Shown one piece after another: positions 15,862-24,999 of a stretch of DNA of 64,000 nt; the stretch's first letter is position 1, and every line of letters begins with the position of its first letter. Under the pieces are notes generated by a model, which was not told the DNA's origin, did not search any database, and was given only the letters and a program-made list of their open reading frames with translations. Where the stretch lies: IMG/VR virus record IMGVR_UViG_3300027736_000043, positions 1 to 64,000 of that record, one strand, 5' to 3'. The translations under genes and the position numbers were made by a program. The stretch comes from a virus.

Positions 15862-17342
15862 AAAGTCTTATTATACACATAACCCATGGCTTTTGCAACC
15901 TCAGGATGAGAGTCGGCAAAATTCTGATTTCGTAAGTGATCAAAATGTTTACAAAGTTTTGTAAATTCTTGACCATCTGAATCTGGCGCTGATTTAACAT
16001 AGTTTAAAATATTTTTCATCTCAGGCCACGGATGGTTTTGAAATTTGTTAACAATCAAATTCTTAGCACCTGCAGTGAGATGTTTAAGGTCAAAGCCAAT
16101 TGGATCAGTTATATACAACGGGTTTACCGTAAGTGACAATTTACTGGCCCACTGCAACAATTCATCGATATAAAAAACATTCATTATACTAATTGCGGGC
16201 ATGATACTAATTTTAATATTAGGCAATTTGAGATTGATCAGTTGATTGATGTTTGAATCAACTTGGTTCCATGATCCTCCACGCTCGAGTTCAAAACGAG
16301 CACCAATATTGTCAATGCTGAAATGTATATCCACATGTTTGAATTTTTTCCAGTAATCAACAAACTTTTCTGGATAAACTGATCCATTGCTGTTGTAATG
16401 CAATCTTATATTTTTAGCAGATCCTTGGGCAACAGCTGATTCGGCTAATTTTAATAAAGGTTTGATTAAAAATGGTTCACCACCGTACATGTCTATGTTT
16501 GTTAACGTGGGTAACAATTCTATAATTTCGTCAATAGTTTTAGAGTCAGATTCGGCCCAGTTGACTGTTTTTATAGTGATATTACTAAACTTTTTTGATT
16601 CTTCTGCAAACAGCGAACTAGCCTGCGGCCCACATATGCGACATTTAAAATTGCATGTATTGCCTGGTTTGATATCTAAACTTTTTATTGTAGGCAAATC
16701 TAAGTCAACAGTCAACAACTGTTTTTTCAATAAACTCAAATGATATTTTCTATTACTAATTAATCCTCGATCTTCCATATTCCAACAATGGTTACACCCA
16801 CTGGGACGGTTGCCGTCTAAAAAATTTTGACGTAACATAGACATTTTATCATTATAAAACGCATTGTTCAATGAAATATTATTAACATTGCCAATGTTTT
16901 GAGAAGAAACACAACACGGGCGTAATTCGCCTTGTGCTGAAACTTCAAGGTGCTGCCATGGCAATGGGCATAATGTATTTGGTACAAAAAAATTATCTTG
17001 TAATTTACTAGTCTCTTCAAATTCTATTTTTAAAGTTTGAAACAATATCGGATCTATAGATGTATTTTCTTCACGGACATCATGCGGACTGCAAATTAAC
17101 ACAAAAAATTTAGATACATCAATTAGATCAGCAGCCTGATACAAATGCTGTAACAATTTGTTTGATATAACATCAGTAGTATAAAAAACCAATCGATCGT
17201 TATTGTCAAACACCTCTTGATAGCATGATTGAAACTGTTTATATGCAGCAGTTGGTGTTACAGACAGATTTGCCAAATCAACAAAACATTTTAAAACATA
17301 CTGCTTGGAAAGTGCCTGCTTTAATTGTTCTATCGATATCAT
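15858..17342 (-). CDS. Radical SAM protein with N-terminal twitch-type motif, inserted between gp47 and gp46
   Basis: 494 residues. Residues 1-115 are an extra domain (RLVFYTTDVISNKLLQHLYQ, IDVSKFFVLICSPHD) also found in the protein at 60638-62344. Next is an auxiliary-cluster motif before the core: LCPLPWQHLEVSAQGELRPC with a second C, then GCNHCWNME. The core has PGNTCNFKCRICGPQASSLF (C-x3-C-x2-C, near residue 230), MYGGEPFL, and LHYNSNGS. The C-terminus ends with a helix HFDHLRNQNFADSHPEV shared with 60638 and 62341. This N-terminal-twitch family is known mainly by sequence; the substrate is unknown. It overlaps gp47 and gp46 by 4 bp each, so it is expressed with recombination genes. Confidence 0.88.
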   Translation of the reverse strand: MISIEQLKQALSKQYVLKCFVDLANLSVTPTAAYKQFQSCYQEVFDNNDRLVFYTTDVISNKLLQHLYQAADLIDVSKFFVLICSPHDVREENTSIDPILFQTLKIEFEETSKLQDNFFVPNTLCPLPWQHLEVSAQGELRPCCVSSQNIGNVNNISLNNAFYNDKMSMLRQNFLDGNRPSGCNHCWNMEDRGLISNRKYHLSLLKKQLLTVDLDLPTIKSLDIKPGNTCNFKCRICGPQASSLFAEESKKFSNITIKTVNWAESDSKTIDEIIELLPTLTNIDMYGGEPFLIKPLLKLAESAVAQGSAKNIRLHYNSNGSVYPEKFVDYWKKFKHVDIHFSIDNIGARFELERGGSWNQVDSNINQLINLKLPNIKISIMPAISIMNVFYIDELLQWASKLSLTVNPLYITDPIGFDLKHLTAGAKNLIVNKFQNHPWPEMKNILNYVKSAPDSDGQEFTKLCKHFDHLRNQNFADSHPEVAKAMGYVYNKTL

Positions 17343-18352
17343 AGATTTTGATAGATCTTCAGCAGCAGTTTGTTGTCGTAGAACTCGGATTCAATGTTGG
17401 TAATCTGATCTGTGACTATCTGATCCACTGATTCAAACTTGATCTCACCAGGTGCCATATCTGTGTCTACTGAACTATTCTTGTTAGGTATTAAGGCCAT
17501 TTCTCTTAGACCGTAGTCCTTGATGTATGTTTCTTTGATAAAATTGGCTTCTTCATATGAAATTTCAATGTCCAAGTTTACACGAACATGCATCCTGGGT
17601 GCAAGTAATCCAGCAGCATTGTCAATGATGTTGGCCAGTCCTAGCACACGGTATCTGGGTTGGTCAGGCCAGGCATGATACACAGGATCCTGCCCCCATT
17701 CCAAAATTGTAAGCCCTCGTTCATCGTCGCCAGCATCTGCATAGTTGTGCGGAAATGCATTGCCAATATAAGTGATATTCTTTTTGGTCTGGCGTTTGTG
17801 AAAATGTCCAGTAAACACATGTTCAAAATTGTTGAAGTCTTCTCGACGAACTTCGCCATGATCTGGCATCTCTACCATGGCATTCATCAAGTATCCAGGC
17901 AGTTCAAAATGCCCAAACATGTACTTGCCTTTTAGCTTGGGTATGCGTTTGTGATCATCACCACACAGCCAAGGAGCAATCACAACATCGCCACTGCTGA
18001 ACCAATCGTTACAGATCTCCACATTGGGTAAATGTCGTGCCCACTCTACACTTTGGATATCACGCTTGTCACGATAATATAAGTCATGATTGCCTGGAAT
18101 AAACAACACTCGATCAAAATTAGCATTCATGTGCTCCAGTGCCTGCAGGCTGTAATGTAACGTAACAATATTTAAGCTAGCACGATTGTTGTGCCAGTCG
18201 CCAAGAAACATGCAAGTTTCGCAACCTTCCGCCTTGGCCTTGGCAGTAGCCCACTTTACAAAGTTTAGACAATCCTCATTGTGAGTAGTGCTGTTTGATT
18301 TGAGTCCAAAATGTATATCAGTAAAGATTGCGGCTTTGCGGAATAAGTTCAT
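17339..18352 (-). CDS. 47: Recombination nuclease gp47 (Mre11/SbcD-like)
   Basis: 337 residues; T4 gp47 has 339. Metallophosphoesterase motifs are in order: FTDIHFG (D-x-H) near residue 12, FLGDWHNN (G-D) near 46, IPGNHDLYY (G-N-H-D) near 91, MFGHFELPG near 145, and FTGHFHKRQ (G-H-x-H) near 180. It is the nuclease subunit of the gp46/47 end-resection complex. Start and stop both overlap neighbours by 4 bp (ATGA), indicating tight translational coupling to the sulfotransferase-like gene before it and the radical SAM gene after it. Confidence 0.95.
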   Translation of the reverse strand: MNLFRKAAIFTDIHFGLKSNSTTHNEDCLNFVKWATAKAKAEGCETCMFLGDWHNNRASLNIVTLHYSLQALEHMNANFDRVLFIPGNHDLYYRDKRDIQSVEWARHLPNVEICNDWFSSGDVVIAPWLCGDDHKRIPKLKGKYMFGHFELPGYLMNAMVEMPDHGEVRREDFNNFEHVFTGHFHKRQTKKNITYIGNAFPHNYADAGDDERGLTILEWGQDPVYHAWPDQPRYRVLGLANIIDNAAGLLAPRMHVRVNLDIEISYEEANFIKETYIKDYGLREMALIPNKNSSVDTDMAPGEIKFESVDQIVTDQITNIESEFYDNKLLLKIYQNL

Positions 18353-19242
18353 GGGTTGTAAAGTAGTTCTTTTAATTGTACACTAGTTGTGGGGAATATG
18401 TCAAGGCCGTGACACCGGATTTCGTAGCCTAATTCTCTCAATCTCCATTGTACATAAGATTCACTGGGAAGAGGCAAAGGATCCCATGCTGTGGATTTAT
18501 CAGTTAAAATTGCATCAATGATTTGATTACAGATAGTGTCTTGATTGACGTATTTTTGTAATTTGATATTTTCTTCATGATATGGCAACAATGTAGCAAT
18601 AGGACGGACAATGTCTAGTTGTAAAAAATCTACTAGATCTGTAAGTGTGTTTTCAAAATTATGTAGTAGATCTTTTATAAAAACATATCGACACTGTGAT
18701 GATTGCCACTGATTGGGAAAATACCATTCCACCTGCGATTGCCATGCTGGCATAAGATAAAAACTTAAAAATTCTCGTTGAATCCATGGGTCAATATTTT
18801 CAATGGGTGTTCCTGAAGTGATTGGCCAACTGTTATATAATTTTTCTAGATCTACACAATATTTAGAAGGGTTCTCCCATATGGATGTCCACGGATTGGT
18901 TAGAATTTTAAAAATCCAGTTATTCAGATTAAGTACTACTGAGTCGGCATCTGGATAGAGAAAAATTATTTTATCAACTGATTGTAAAATTTCATCTAAA
19001 CAGGATGAAATTAAGTCGTCTCTGAATATTTTAGGATGTAATCTAATAAACTTTTCAGGCCTTCCTTCTATTAGATATTCTCGCCATCCTTGAATATCCA
19101 TTAAATGGTTGCCATCAAAATTATGGCTACTACCCGTCTGGGTAAATGGTATGATTAAATCATCAGTCAGACATAAATTGGTCAAACACCATTCAAGATA
19201 TGTGCCATATGCTCCACCATTAAATATTATAGGAACGGTCAT
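18349..19242 (-). CDS. Sulfotransferase-like P-loop protein
   Basis: 297 residues. It opens VPIIFNGGAYGTYLEWCL, resembling the 5'-phosphosulfate-binding loop of sulfotransferases though with a degenerate Walker-like G-x-x-G-T. KIIFLYPDADSVVLNLNNW near residue 92 could be the 3'-phosphate-binding strand and helix, and YVFIKDLLHNFENTLTDLVDFL near 200 is a later sulfotransferase-like helix. The N-terminus resembles the partial gene at 63549 (IVFPKGAGGSWLASLIW), which also sits beside radical SAM genes. It lies between gp55 and gp47 with 4-bp overlaps on both sides. Sulfate-donor binding is inferred by pattern only. Confidence 0.55.
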   Translation of the reverse strand: MTVPIIFNGGAYGTYLEWCLTNLCLTDDLIIPFTQTGSSHNFDGNHLMDIQGWREYLIEGRPEKFIRLHPKIFRDDLISSCLDEILQSVDKIIFLYPDADSVVLNLNNWIFKILTNPWTSIWENPSKYCVDLEKLYNSWPITSGTPIENIDPWIQREFLSFYLMPAWQSQVEWYFPNQWQSSQCRYVFIKDLLHNFENTLTDLVDFLQLDIVRPIATLLPYHEENIKLQKYVNQDTICNQIIDAILTDKSTAWDPLPLPSESYVQWRLRELGYEIRCHGLDIFPTTSVQLKELLYNP

Positions 19243-20147
19243 TCGTCTAAGGTGCTTGTAACCGGACCGCTCATGGCTTCCATACTAGCTCTGCCAGAAT
19301 TTTGCCTAGTCCACGAAGGATTCAGGCCATTCATCTCCAGGATATCATCACGAATGTTTTGATTTTTCTTTTCTATATTCAAAATTCTAGTAAAGCTGTT
19401 GGTGATAGCAGCAGTGTAATAGGCAAAAGGATTCTGAGATTTTGACTCGTCAAACTGCAATCCAATTTGGCTCAGCTGTAACAATGCTTGTCCGCGCATT
19501 TCTTCGTTGTAAGTGTAGCCACGCCAGTTTGAGCGTGTGGCATAACGTTCGCACAGTTTCATAAACATGGTGGCTAACTTGCGAGTCATTTCTCCGTGAT
19601 CTTTTGAAAACTCTCCAGTTTCTAGTGCACCGCGCCAGTGACTGCGGCCCACGATGAATGGAACTTTTAGTTCGTCTACACGATAATGTTCAAATGGAGG
19701 AAAGTTCAGTCGCACATGGTTCAAACTTAGCACTGGTAAATCTAATAGATCTGCCAATGGATCTTCTTCTTCCGCAGCATCGTCTAGATCCAAAATATCT
19801 TCCAGTCGACGACGTTTGGCTTTGGCTTCTGCTTTGGTAATTTTCTTTGGAGCCATGGGCACATGATCCCACATGGTAATACGAAAAACTATGTCTGTGT
19901 TGGGGATTTTTTTAGGATCAATGATCTCACCAGTTTCACGTTTGATACGATCTGCTCGGTTGCGACGTGCTTCAGCTGTGGTTCGTTGATTGATCTTGTC
20001 AAGACTAGGCAAAATAATATCAAATTGGTGATCCAAGCTGCGATCACGGTACCAACAATAGTTGTTTTTGCTTAGATGTATTTCTTTAAGTATATCTCTG
20101 TTGTTGAGATAGTTGACGCGGGGTGCAGACTTTGGCAATAAAGACAT
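19239..20147 (-). CDS. 55: Late-transcription sigma factor, T4 gp55-like
   Basis: 302 residues against 185 in T4 gp55. The start YLNNRDILKEIHLSKNNYCW and the C-terminal half (MTRKLATMFMKLCERYATRS, YNEEMRGQALLQLSQIGLQF, NPFAYYTAAITNSFTRILNI) match the sigma region 2-like core of gp55. Residues about 55-145 are an insertion with a Lys/Arg-rich then Asp/Glu-rich stretch (KAEAKAKRRRLEDILDLDDA). Gp55 directs host RNA polymerase to TATAAATA promoters; several are seen in this window. A strong AGGAG lies before the ATG, and a late-type box is 16 bp upstream, implying self-activation. Confidence 0.85.
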   Translation of the reverse strand: MSLLPKSAPRVNYLNNRDILKEIHLSKNNYCWYRDRSLDHQFDIILPSLDKINQRTTAEARRNRADRIKRETGEIIDPKKIPNTDIVFRITMWDHVPMAPKKITKAEAKAKRRRLEDILDLDDAAEEEDPLADLLDLPVLSLNHVRLNFPPFEHYRVDELKVPFIVGRSHWRGALETGEFSKDHGEMTRKLATMFMKLCERYATRSNWRGYTYNEEMRGQALLQLSQIGLQFDESKSQNPFAYYTAAITNSFTRILNIEKKNQNIRDDILEMNGLNPSWTRQNSGRASMEAMSGPVTSTLDE

Positions 20148-20163
20148 GAATTCTCCTGATATG

Positions 20164-20171
20164 TATTTATT
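20164..20171 (-). promoter_or_regulatory. Late-promoter-like box AATAAATA before gp55
   Basis: The minus strand reads AATAAATA, and the predicted leader ATCAGGAGAATTC contains the Shine-Dalgarno for gp55. It shares the 104-bp divergent gap 20148-20251 with the plus-strand box at 20228. Confidence 0.45.
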
Positions 20172-20227
20172 GTAACAGATTTAACCAGCTTGTCAACCTT
20201 TATATAAACTATGCCGTTTTTGCACCT

Positions 20228-20235
20228 GCTAAATA
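20228..20235 (+). promoter_or_regulatory. Late-promoter-like box GCTAAATA before the baseplate operon
   Basis: GCTAAATA lies 16 bp before ATG 20252. The predicted leader carries CAGGAAAAACG as ribosome site. CTAAATA variants of the late consensus are known from T4-like cyanophages. Confidence 0.45.
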
Positions 20236-20251
20236 ATATACAGGAAAAACG

Positions 20252-22159
20252 ATGGCCAATTACAATCCCAATGATGCAGCAGCATTTAACAAATTGATTC
20301 AAAATGGTCTCAGCACGGCTGATGCAGCTAAACAAGCTGGTATCACTCCCGAAGCTGCTAGCCAGTATGCGCTTGGTAACAACAACAATCTTGGCAGCTT
20401 GAATCCTGGAGTTGGCGCTGCTCCAGCAACTGATCTGACTACATTTCCTGTACAGCCAATTCCTCAGGCGTTGTCTGGACAACCTGCTCAAGGTGTACAG
20501 TTGGCATCGGCTGCACCGACGGTTCTCAATGGGACTGTGAATCGAGACGGTACTATCACTTTCTTCACCCCAGGACAGAACCAAACACTATCACCTGGAC
20601 CTCCTACTACAACTACTCAAAATGTTGGTCCTTTTGCTACTGGCTATCGAGGTGTTGCCGGACCGTTAGAACAGGCGCCACCACTGCCCAACAACACTGT
20701 TGTGCCTGTTGATGTTACTGGGCCTCCTACTGCTGACAATGCTCCTAGAGCAACTCCTAGTCCTACACCAGCTGTAAGTAGCAACGGGCAACCTGCCATA
20801 GTTGAAAACCCTAGAGTAAATTCAACCACACCAGTACCAGCAGTAAGTAGTTCTGGCCAGACTCCCGCGGCCAGTGATCCAGTTCCAGCAACCAATCAAC
20901 CTTTTACTGTGGAAGTTGTTGGTACTGGAACCAATCAAAATGCTGCAGAAGATGCACGTCTTGCTCGTGCTCCTGGCCCGGTGTTCAACACACCGGGTGC
21001 TGCACAAGACGGCCAAGGCGGTACCACTCCAGAGCCATTTCGTGTAGAAGTCACTGGCACAGGTTTTGTAGCAAAACCTGGCGAATTAGGAAGCACTGTT
21101 ACTGCTCCAGAGCCATTTCGTGTAGAAGTCACTGGCACAGGTTTTGTAGCAAAACCTGGCGAACTAGGGAGTACCGTTTTTGAACCCAAACCAGTTTTTA
21201 CAGGGCAAACAGATGAATTTGGCGGAATCCCTGCAGAGATACCTGCAGCCAATCCAATGTCACAAGATCCAATGCAACTTGCTGCAAATCAAGAAGCTGC
21301 GGCCAAAAATAACACTATCCAGCAGGCCACGTTACAGTCAACATATAAACAACCTGGCAATGGTGATTGGCGGTTCCGCATTAGTCTTGCTGAGGGTGCT
21401 GATTACCTTTATAAGGTACCGGATAACTCAAATAAAGCAGGTGGTGCCGGCGGCAGTCCAGGTATACTAGCACCACTAGCAACCACCAATGGAGTGGTAT
21501 TTCCGTATACACCACAAGTCACAACCAGTTATCAAGCCAAATACAACACTTATGATTTGATTCATTCAAACTATCGTGGAGTTTTTTATCAAAGCAGCGG
21601 CGTAAGCGAAATCTCTGTACGAGGAGTGTTCACTGCACAAGATACTCGCGAAGGTGCGTATGTGCTGGCAGTGATACACTTTTTTCGATCAGTTACCAAA
21701 ATGTTCTATGGTCAAGACAGTCAACGTGGCGCACCACCACCGCTGGTATATCTCACAGGGTTAGGCGATTATCAATTCAATCAACATCCTGCTGTGGTCA
21801 CAAATTTTGAATACTCATTGCCTGATGATGTAGATTACATACGAGCTGATAATCCTAATAATTTTGGCACAGATTTGTTGAATCGCCGAGCAGGCGCATT
21901 AAACCCGCCGTCTAATCCATTGAGTGCTATTGCCACTAGATTGGGATTGTCGGGACTATTTCCAGGCGCCACACCAACTAAACCATCTTATGGTGCAGTT
22001 ACCAATTCTGTGACCAACACAGCCAAAGCCACATACGTCCCTACTAAAATAAATATCAATGTGTCCTTGTTACCGGTACAAACAAGAGATCAAGTCAGCA
22101 AATTATTCAGTCTTAAAGACTTTGCCACTGGCAGTTTATTACGTGGAGGATTCTGGTAA
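20252..22159 (+). CDS. Virion/baseplate structural protein with Pro/Thr-rich linker
   Basis: 635 residues. Residues 1-40 form a small helical head (DAAAFNKLIQNGLSTADAAK, GITPEAASQYA) resembling a UBA/CUE-like or helix-turn-helix fold. Residues about 50-365 are a low-complexity Pro/Thr/Ala linker with two 26-residue copies of EPFRVEVTGTGFVAKPGELG. The C-terminal domain from about 370 is globular (GDWRFRISLAEGADYLYKVP, NYRGVFYQSSGVSEISVRG, RSVTKMFYGQ, LTGLGDYQFNQHPAVVTNFE, LPDDVDYIRAD), a pattern shared with tail-tube-cap/baseplate proteins of T4-like marine phages (gp48/gp54-like position). It begins the baseplate operon. The exact T4 counterpart is uncertain. Confidence 0.7.
   Translation: MANYNPNDAAAFNKLIQNGLSTADAAKQAGITPEAASQYALGNNNNLGSLNPGVGAAPATDLTTFPVQPIPQALSGQPAQGVQLASAAPTVLNGTVNRDGTITFFTPGQNQTLSPGPPTTTTQNVGPFATGYRGVAGPLEQAPPLPNNTVVPVDVTGPPTADNAPRATPSPTPAVSSNGQPAIVENPRVNSTTPVPAVSSSGQTPAASDPVPATNQPFTVEVVGTGTNQNAAEDARLARAPGPVFNTPGAAQDGQGGTTPEPFRVEVTGTGFVAKPGELGSTVTAPEPFRVEVTGTGFVAKPGELGSTVFEPKPVFTGQTDEFGGIPAEIPAANPMSQDPMQLAANQEAAAKNNTIQQATLQSTYKQPGNGDWRFRISLAEGADYLYKVPDNSNKAGGAGGSPGILAPLATTNGVVFPYTPQVTTSYQAKYNTYDLIHSNYRGVFYQSSGVSEISVRGVFTAQDTREGAYVLAVIHFFRSVTKMFYGQDSQRGAPPPLVYLTGLGDYQFNQHPAVVTNFEYSLPDDVDYIRADNPNNFGTDLLNRRAGALNPPSNPLSAIATRLGLSGLFPGATPTKPSYGAVTNSVTNTAKATYVPTKININVSLLPVQTRDQVSKLFSLKDFATGSLLRGGFW
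21029..21184 (+). repeat. Two tandem 78-bp direct repeats
   Basis: Units at 21029-21106 and 21107-21184 are nearly identical for about 70 bp and encode EPFRVEVTGTGFVAKPGELG. A degenerate earlier copy (QPFTVEVVGTG) lies about 130 bp upstream. This looks like recent in-frame duplication in a flexible linker. Confidence 0.9.
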
Positions 22160-22458
22160 TGGCCACCTATGACGCAACCAGTCCGTATTACAATACACCA
22201 TACTCGCAGTTCTATCTGGACAAAATGGTCAACAGACCCATACCAGCAGAAAATGACGATTTAAATTTTATTATCAATCTTACCTATCAGTATCGTCCTG
22301 ATCTATTGGCTTATGACTTGTATGGCAATGCTGGACTATGGTGGGTGTTTTATCAGCGCAACCCAAACACATTAACAAAACCACCTTTTGACTTTACGGC
22401 CAATACTTTTATATATTTGCCAAAAATTAGCACATTGAAATCAGTGTTGGGGTTTTAA
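22159..22458 (+). CDS. 53: Baseplate wedge protein, T4 gp53-like
   Basis: 99 residues; T4 gp53 has 196. The sequence YYNTPYSQFYLDKMVNRPIP, then INLTYQYRPDLLAYDLYGNA, then LWWVFYQRNPN, then FTANTFIYLPKIS matches the gp53/LysM-type baseplate module. The W-W-V-F-x-x-x-N-P box followed by an I-Y-x-P strand is characteristic. Gp53 clamps wedges together around the hub. The start overlaps the previous stop (TAATG). Confidence 0.75.
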   Translation: MATYDATSPYYNTPYSQFYLDKMVNRPIPAENDDLNFIINLTYQYRPDLLAYDLYGNAGLWWVFYQRNPNTLTKPPFDFTANTFIYLPKISTLKSVLGF

Positions 22459-22461
22459 AAC

Positions 22462-24999
22462 ATGGCTGATACATGGAACCTAGCACCAGCTGACGCTGCC
22501 CAACCACAAACAACAACAAATTCGGCCAATGCTACACAAACATTAATTGAGCCACAACCTAATGTGCTGGACAAATTTGCCAGTTACACTTATCAAGCAT
22601 CAGTGTATCTCATGACCCCTGAACAATATCGGAACTTGTTAAACAGCGACAACAAAACTATTCCTGACAGTCAATTGCTGTTTCAAAGTGGCGGCAAAAC
22701 TGTTGGCAACAAATTTTTTGATAATGATTTTTACATAGACAATATCACAGTAGAAACTCAATTTGCTGGAAAACAAACTCAAGGCGCTCACATGGCCACT
22801 ACTATAAAATTCACAGTGACTGAGCCTATGGGAATAACTTTGTTGGATCGTTTGTACAATGCAGTAGCAGATTCAATGCCGTCAGACTCTGTAGTAAATT
22901 TCAGTGCAGTACAATATTTATTGTCCATAAAATTTTTTGGATACGATCAAAATGGCAAACTATCTGCACCAGGAATACCTGCATCAGTTGGAACCACTGC
23001 TGACCCCAAAGCAGTAATTGTAAAATATATTCCCTTTATTTTAAATAAAATAAACTGGACTGTAGGAACCAAGTTGGTCACTTACGAAATTGAAGCATCT
23101 CCAGTGGGTCAAATCACCGGAGGCAGTACAAATCGTGGCACTGTGCCATTTGACATTGAACTTACCGCAAAAACTGTAGGAGAAATTTTGTCTGGTCCTG
23201 CAACCTATGCTGCTGCCAAAGTTGATGACAGTGATAACAGATTTGCACGACAAGGAACACCTACAGATGCAGCCACCAGTGCCGCAGCACCAACTAGAAC
23301 TGGTGGAGCAGCCAATGGAGGTAGTCCATCTGCTCCACCAAACGCTGGTGCCACTCCTACTACTATCAACAAAACAATCACATCAGGGTTGATGGATGCA
23401 TTGAATCAATTCCAACAAGATTTAGTAAAGAAAAGAAATATCTATACAATTGCTGACGAATATGAAATTGAGTTTGTTGATGCCAATGAAATAAAACAGG
23501 CAACATTGACAGGCCCACAGCCCAAAATAGACAAAAAAACTGGGGCCATGGCGCCAGGAGCTGACACTAATCCAAAAAGTTTAGATTCTAGTAAAATACC
23601 AGTGAACAATACTCAAAGAATCAAACCAATCACAGCTGGTCAATCAATCACACAAGTGATTGATATAATTATTAGAAATAGTCAATACATAACTGATCAA
23701 GAAATATTAATTAACAATCCTGATGGGTCAACAAATAATGGATCTCCTGCAACTCAAAAACCCATGTCATGGTTTTTAATCACATATTCAGCCACACCCA
23801 TCGGCGACAAGATTGATCCCAAACGTAATGATTTTGCTTACAAAATAAAATACACAATAACAAAATATTCAGTACCAAATTTTGATAGCAGTTATTTTGC
23901 AGTTGCCACTTATCCTGGACTGCACAAACAATACAATTATTGGTTTACTGGACAAAACACATCTGTGTTAGATTACTCAGCAAATTATGATGCACTGTAC
24001 AATCTGACATTGAGTGGTACCAAAGCTGGAGATTCAGCACAAGATTTTCGAAAAAAATATCAAACCAACAGCGCCAGAGATATTCCCAAATACACTTACA
24101 ATCCACGAAGTACTCAAGGAGTTGGTTACGGTGACGGCAAAAGCAACGAGTCTAGTGCTAATGCTGCTGAGTATCTTTACAATCCAGAAGGATTGAGCAG
24201 TTCTAGACTGCGGATTGTTGGAGATCCTGCTTGGATACAACAGGGCAGTCTATTCAAGCCCATCAATGCAGATACGTACAAGGTTGAAGCCAAGCTGGGA
24301 TTTTTACCTGACGGTACTATCTCGTTCGATAGCTCTCAGGTGCTGTATGAAATTGCCTGGCAGCGGCCTGAAGATTACGATCTCAAAAGTGGCCTAGCAG
24401 ATCCTTACGCTAAAACTGCTTTAAAATATGGCGAACGTTTGCCATTACAAAGCAACATCTATCAGGCTGTAAAAGTAATCAATGAATTCCGTAATGGTCA
24501 ATTTGAACAAACACTAGAAGGCACATTGTATTTTTACAACAAACCCAAAGCATCAGGTGCAACTACTGGTGCAGCACCAGGAGCTGCCAACCCAATGTCA
24601 CAAGATCCGGCACAACGAGCAGAATCACAAGCAGCAGCTGATGCGGCCACCAGTGCGGCATCGCCAACAAGAACTGGTGGTTTAGCCAACGGCGGCAGTT
24701 CACCATTTACCTCAGCAGCTCAAGGTGTTACAGGTACAACATTAGCACCCATTGGAAATCTTGCAAACCAAGCAGGAATTAGAGATCCGCAACAATTGAG
24801 TCAATTGGCTCAACAAGTGCCTAACATTGTACCATCACAACCGGCAGAAAACGCAACCAGTAATGGACAACTGGTAGGACCAGCAATCTTAAATAGCTCG
24901 CCGTCGGTACTGACACCTGCTGTAGGGAGAACAACGTTGGATTCCTTGCAATCAAATCCAACAAACAATCCACCTTTTCAAACAATTAGAGACACATAA
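22462..24999 (+). CDS. Large baseplate hub-region structural protein (gp27-like position)
   Basis: 845 residues. The N-terminal half is beta-rich and globular (LDKFASYTYQASVYLMTP, NDFYIDNITVETQF, VNFSAVQYLLSIKFFGYD, PFILNKINWTVGTKLVTYEI). Two Ala/Thr/Gly linkers share ATSAAxPTRTGGxANGG, and the C-terminal tail repeats NPMSQDP, also present in the 20252 protein. The centre (QVIDIIIRNSQYITDQ, WFLITYSATPIGDKIDPKRN, YKIKYTITKYSVP) resembles hub proteins of cyanophage type. The position just before the gp5-like spike suggests the gp27 role of coupling tube and spike. That is inference from order; sequence similarity to T4 gp27 is not evident by eye. Confidence 0.6.
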   Translation: MADTWNLAPADAAQPQTTTNSANATQTLIEPQPNVLDKFASYTYQASVYLMTPEQYRNLLNSDNKTIPDSQLLFQSGGKTVGNKFFDNDFYIDNITVETQFAGKQTQGAHMATTIKFTVTEPMGITLLDRLYNAVADSMPSDSVVNFSAVQYLLSIKFFGYDQNGKLSAPGIPASVGTTADPKAVIVKYIPFILNKINWTVGTKLVTYEIEASPVGQITGGSTNRGTVPFDIELTAKTVGEILSGPATYAAAKVDDSDNRFARQGTPTDAATSAAAPTRTGGAANGGSPSAPPNAGATPTTINKTITSGLMDALNQFQQDLVKKRNIYTIADEYEIEFVDANEIKQATLTGPQPKIDKKTGAMAPGADTNPKSLDSSKIPVNNTQRIKPITAGQSITQVIDIIIRNSQYITDQEILINNPDGSTNNGSPATQKPMSWFLITYSATPIGDKIDPKRNDFAYKIKYTITKYSVPNFDSSYFAVATYPGLHKQYNYWFTGQNTSVLDYSANYDALYNLTLSGTKAGDSAQDFRKKYQTNSARDIPKYTYNPRSTQGVGYGDGKSNESSANAAEYLYNPEGLSSSRLRIVGDPAWIQQGSLFKPINADTYKVEAKLGFLPDGTISFDSSQVLYEIAWQRPEDYDLKSGLADPYAKTALKYGERLPLQSNIYQAVKVINEFRNGQFEQTLEGTLYFYNKPKASGATTGAAPGAANPMSQDPAQRAESQAAADAATSAASPTRTGGLANGGSSPFTSAAQGVTGTTLAPIGNLANQAGIRDPQQLSQLAQQVPNIVPSQPAENATSNGQLVGPAILNSSPSVLTPAVGRTTLDSLQSNPTNNPPFQTIRDT

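Noticed and set aside
20072-20584. Minus-strand 170-residue ORF across the gp55 start and the divergent promoter gap
   Set aside because: It overlaps both the gp55 N-terminus and the start of the plus-strand structural gene, each with clear ribosome sites.
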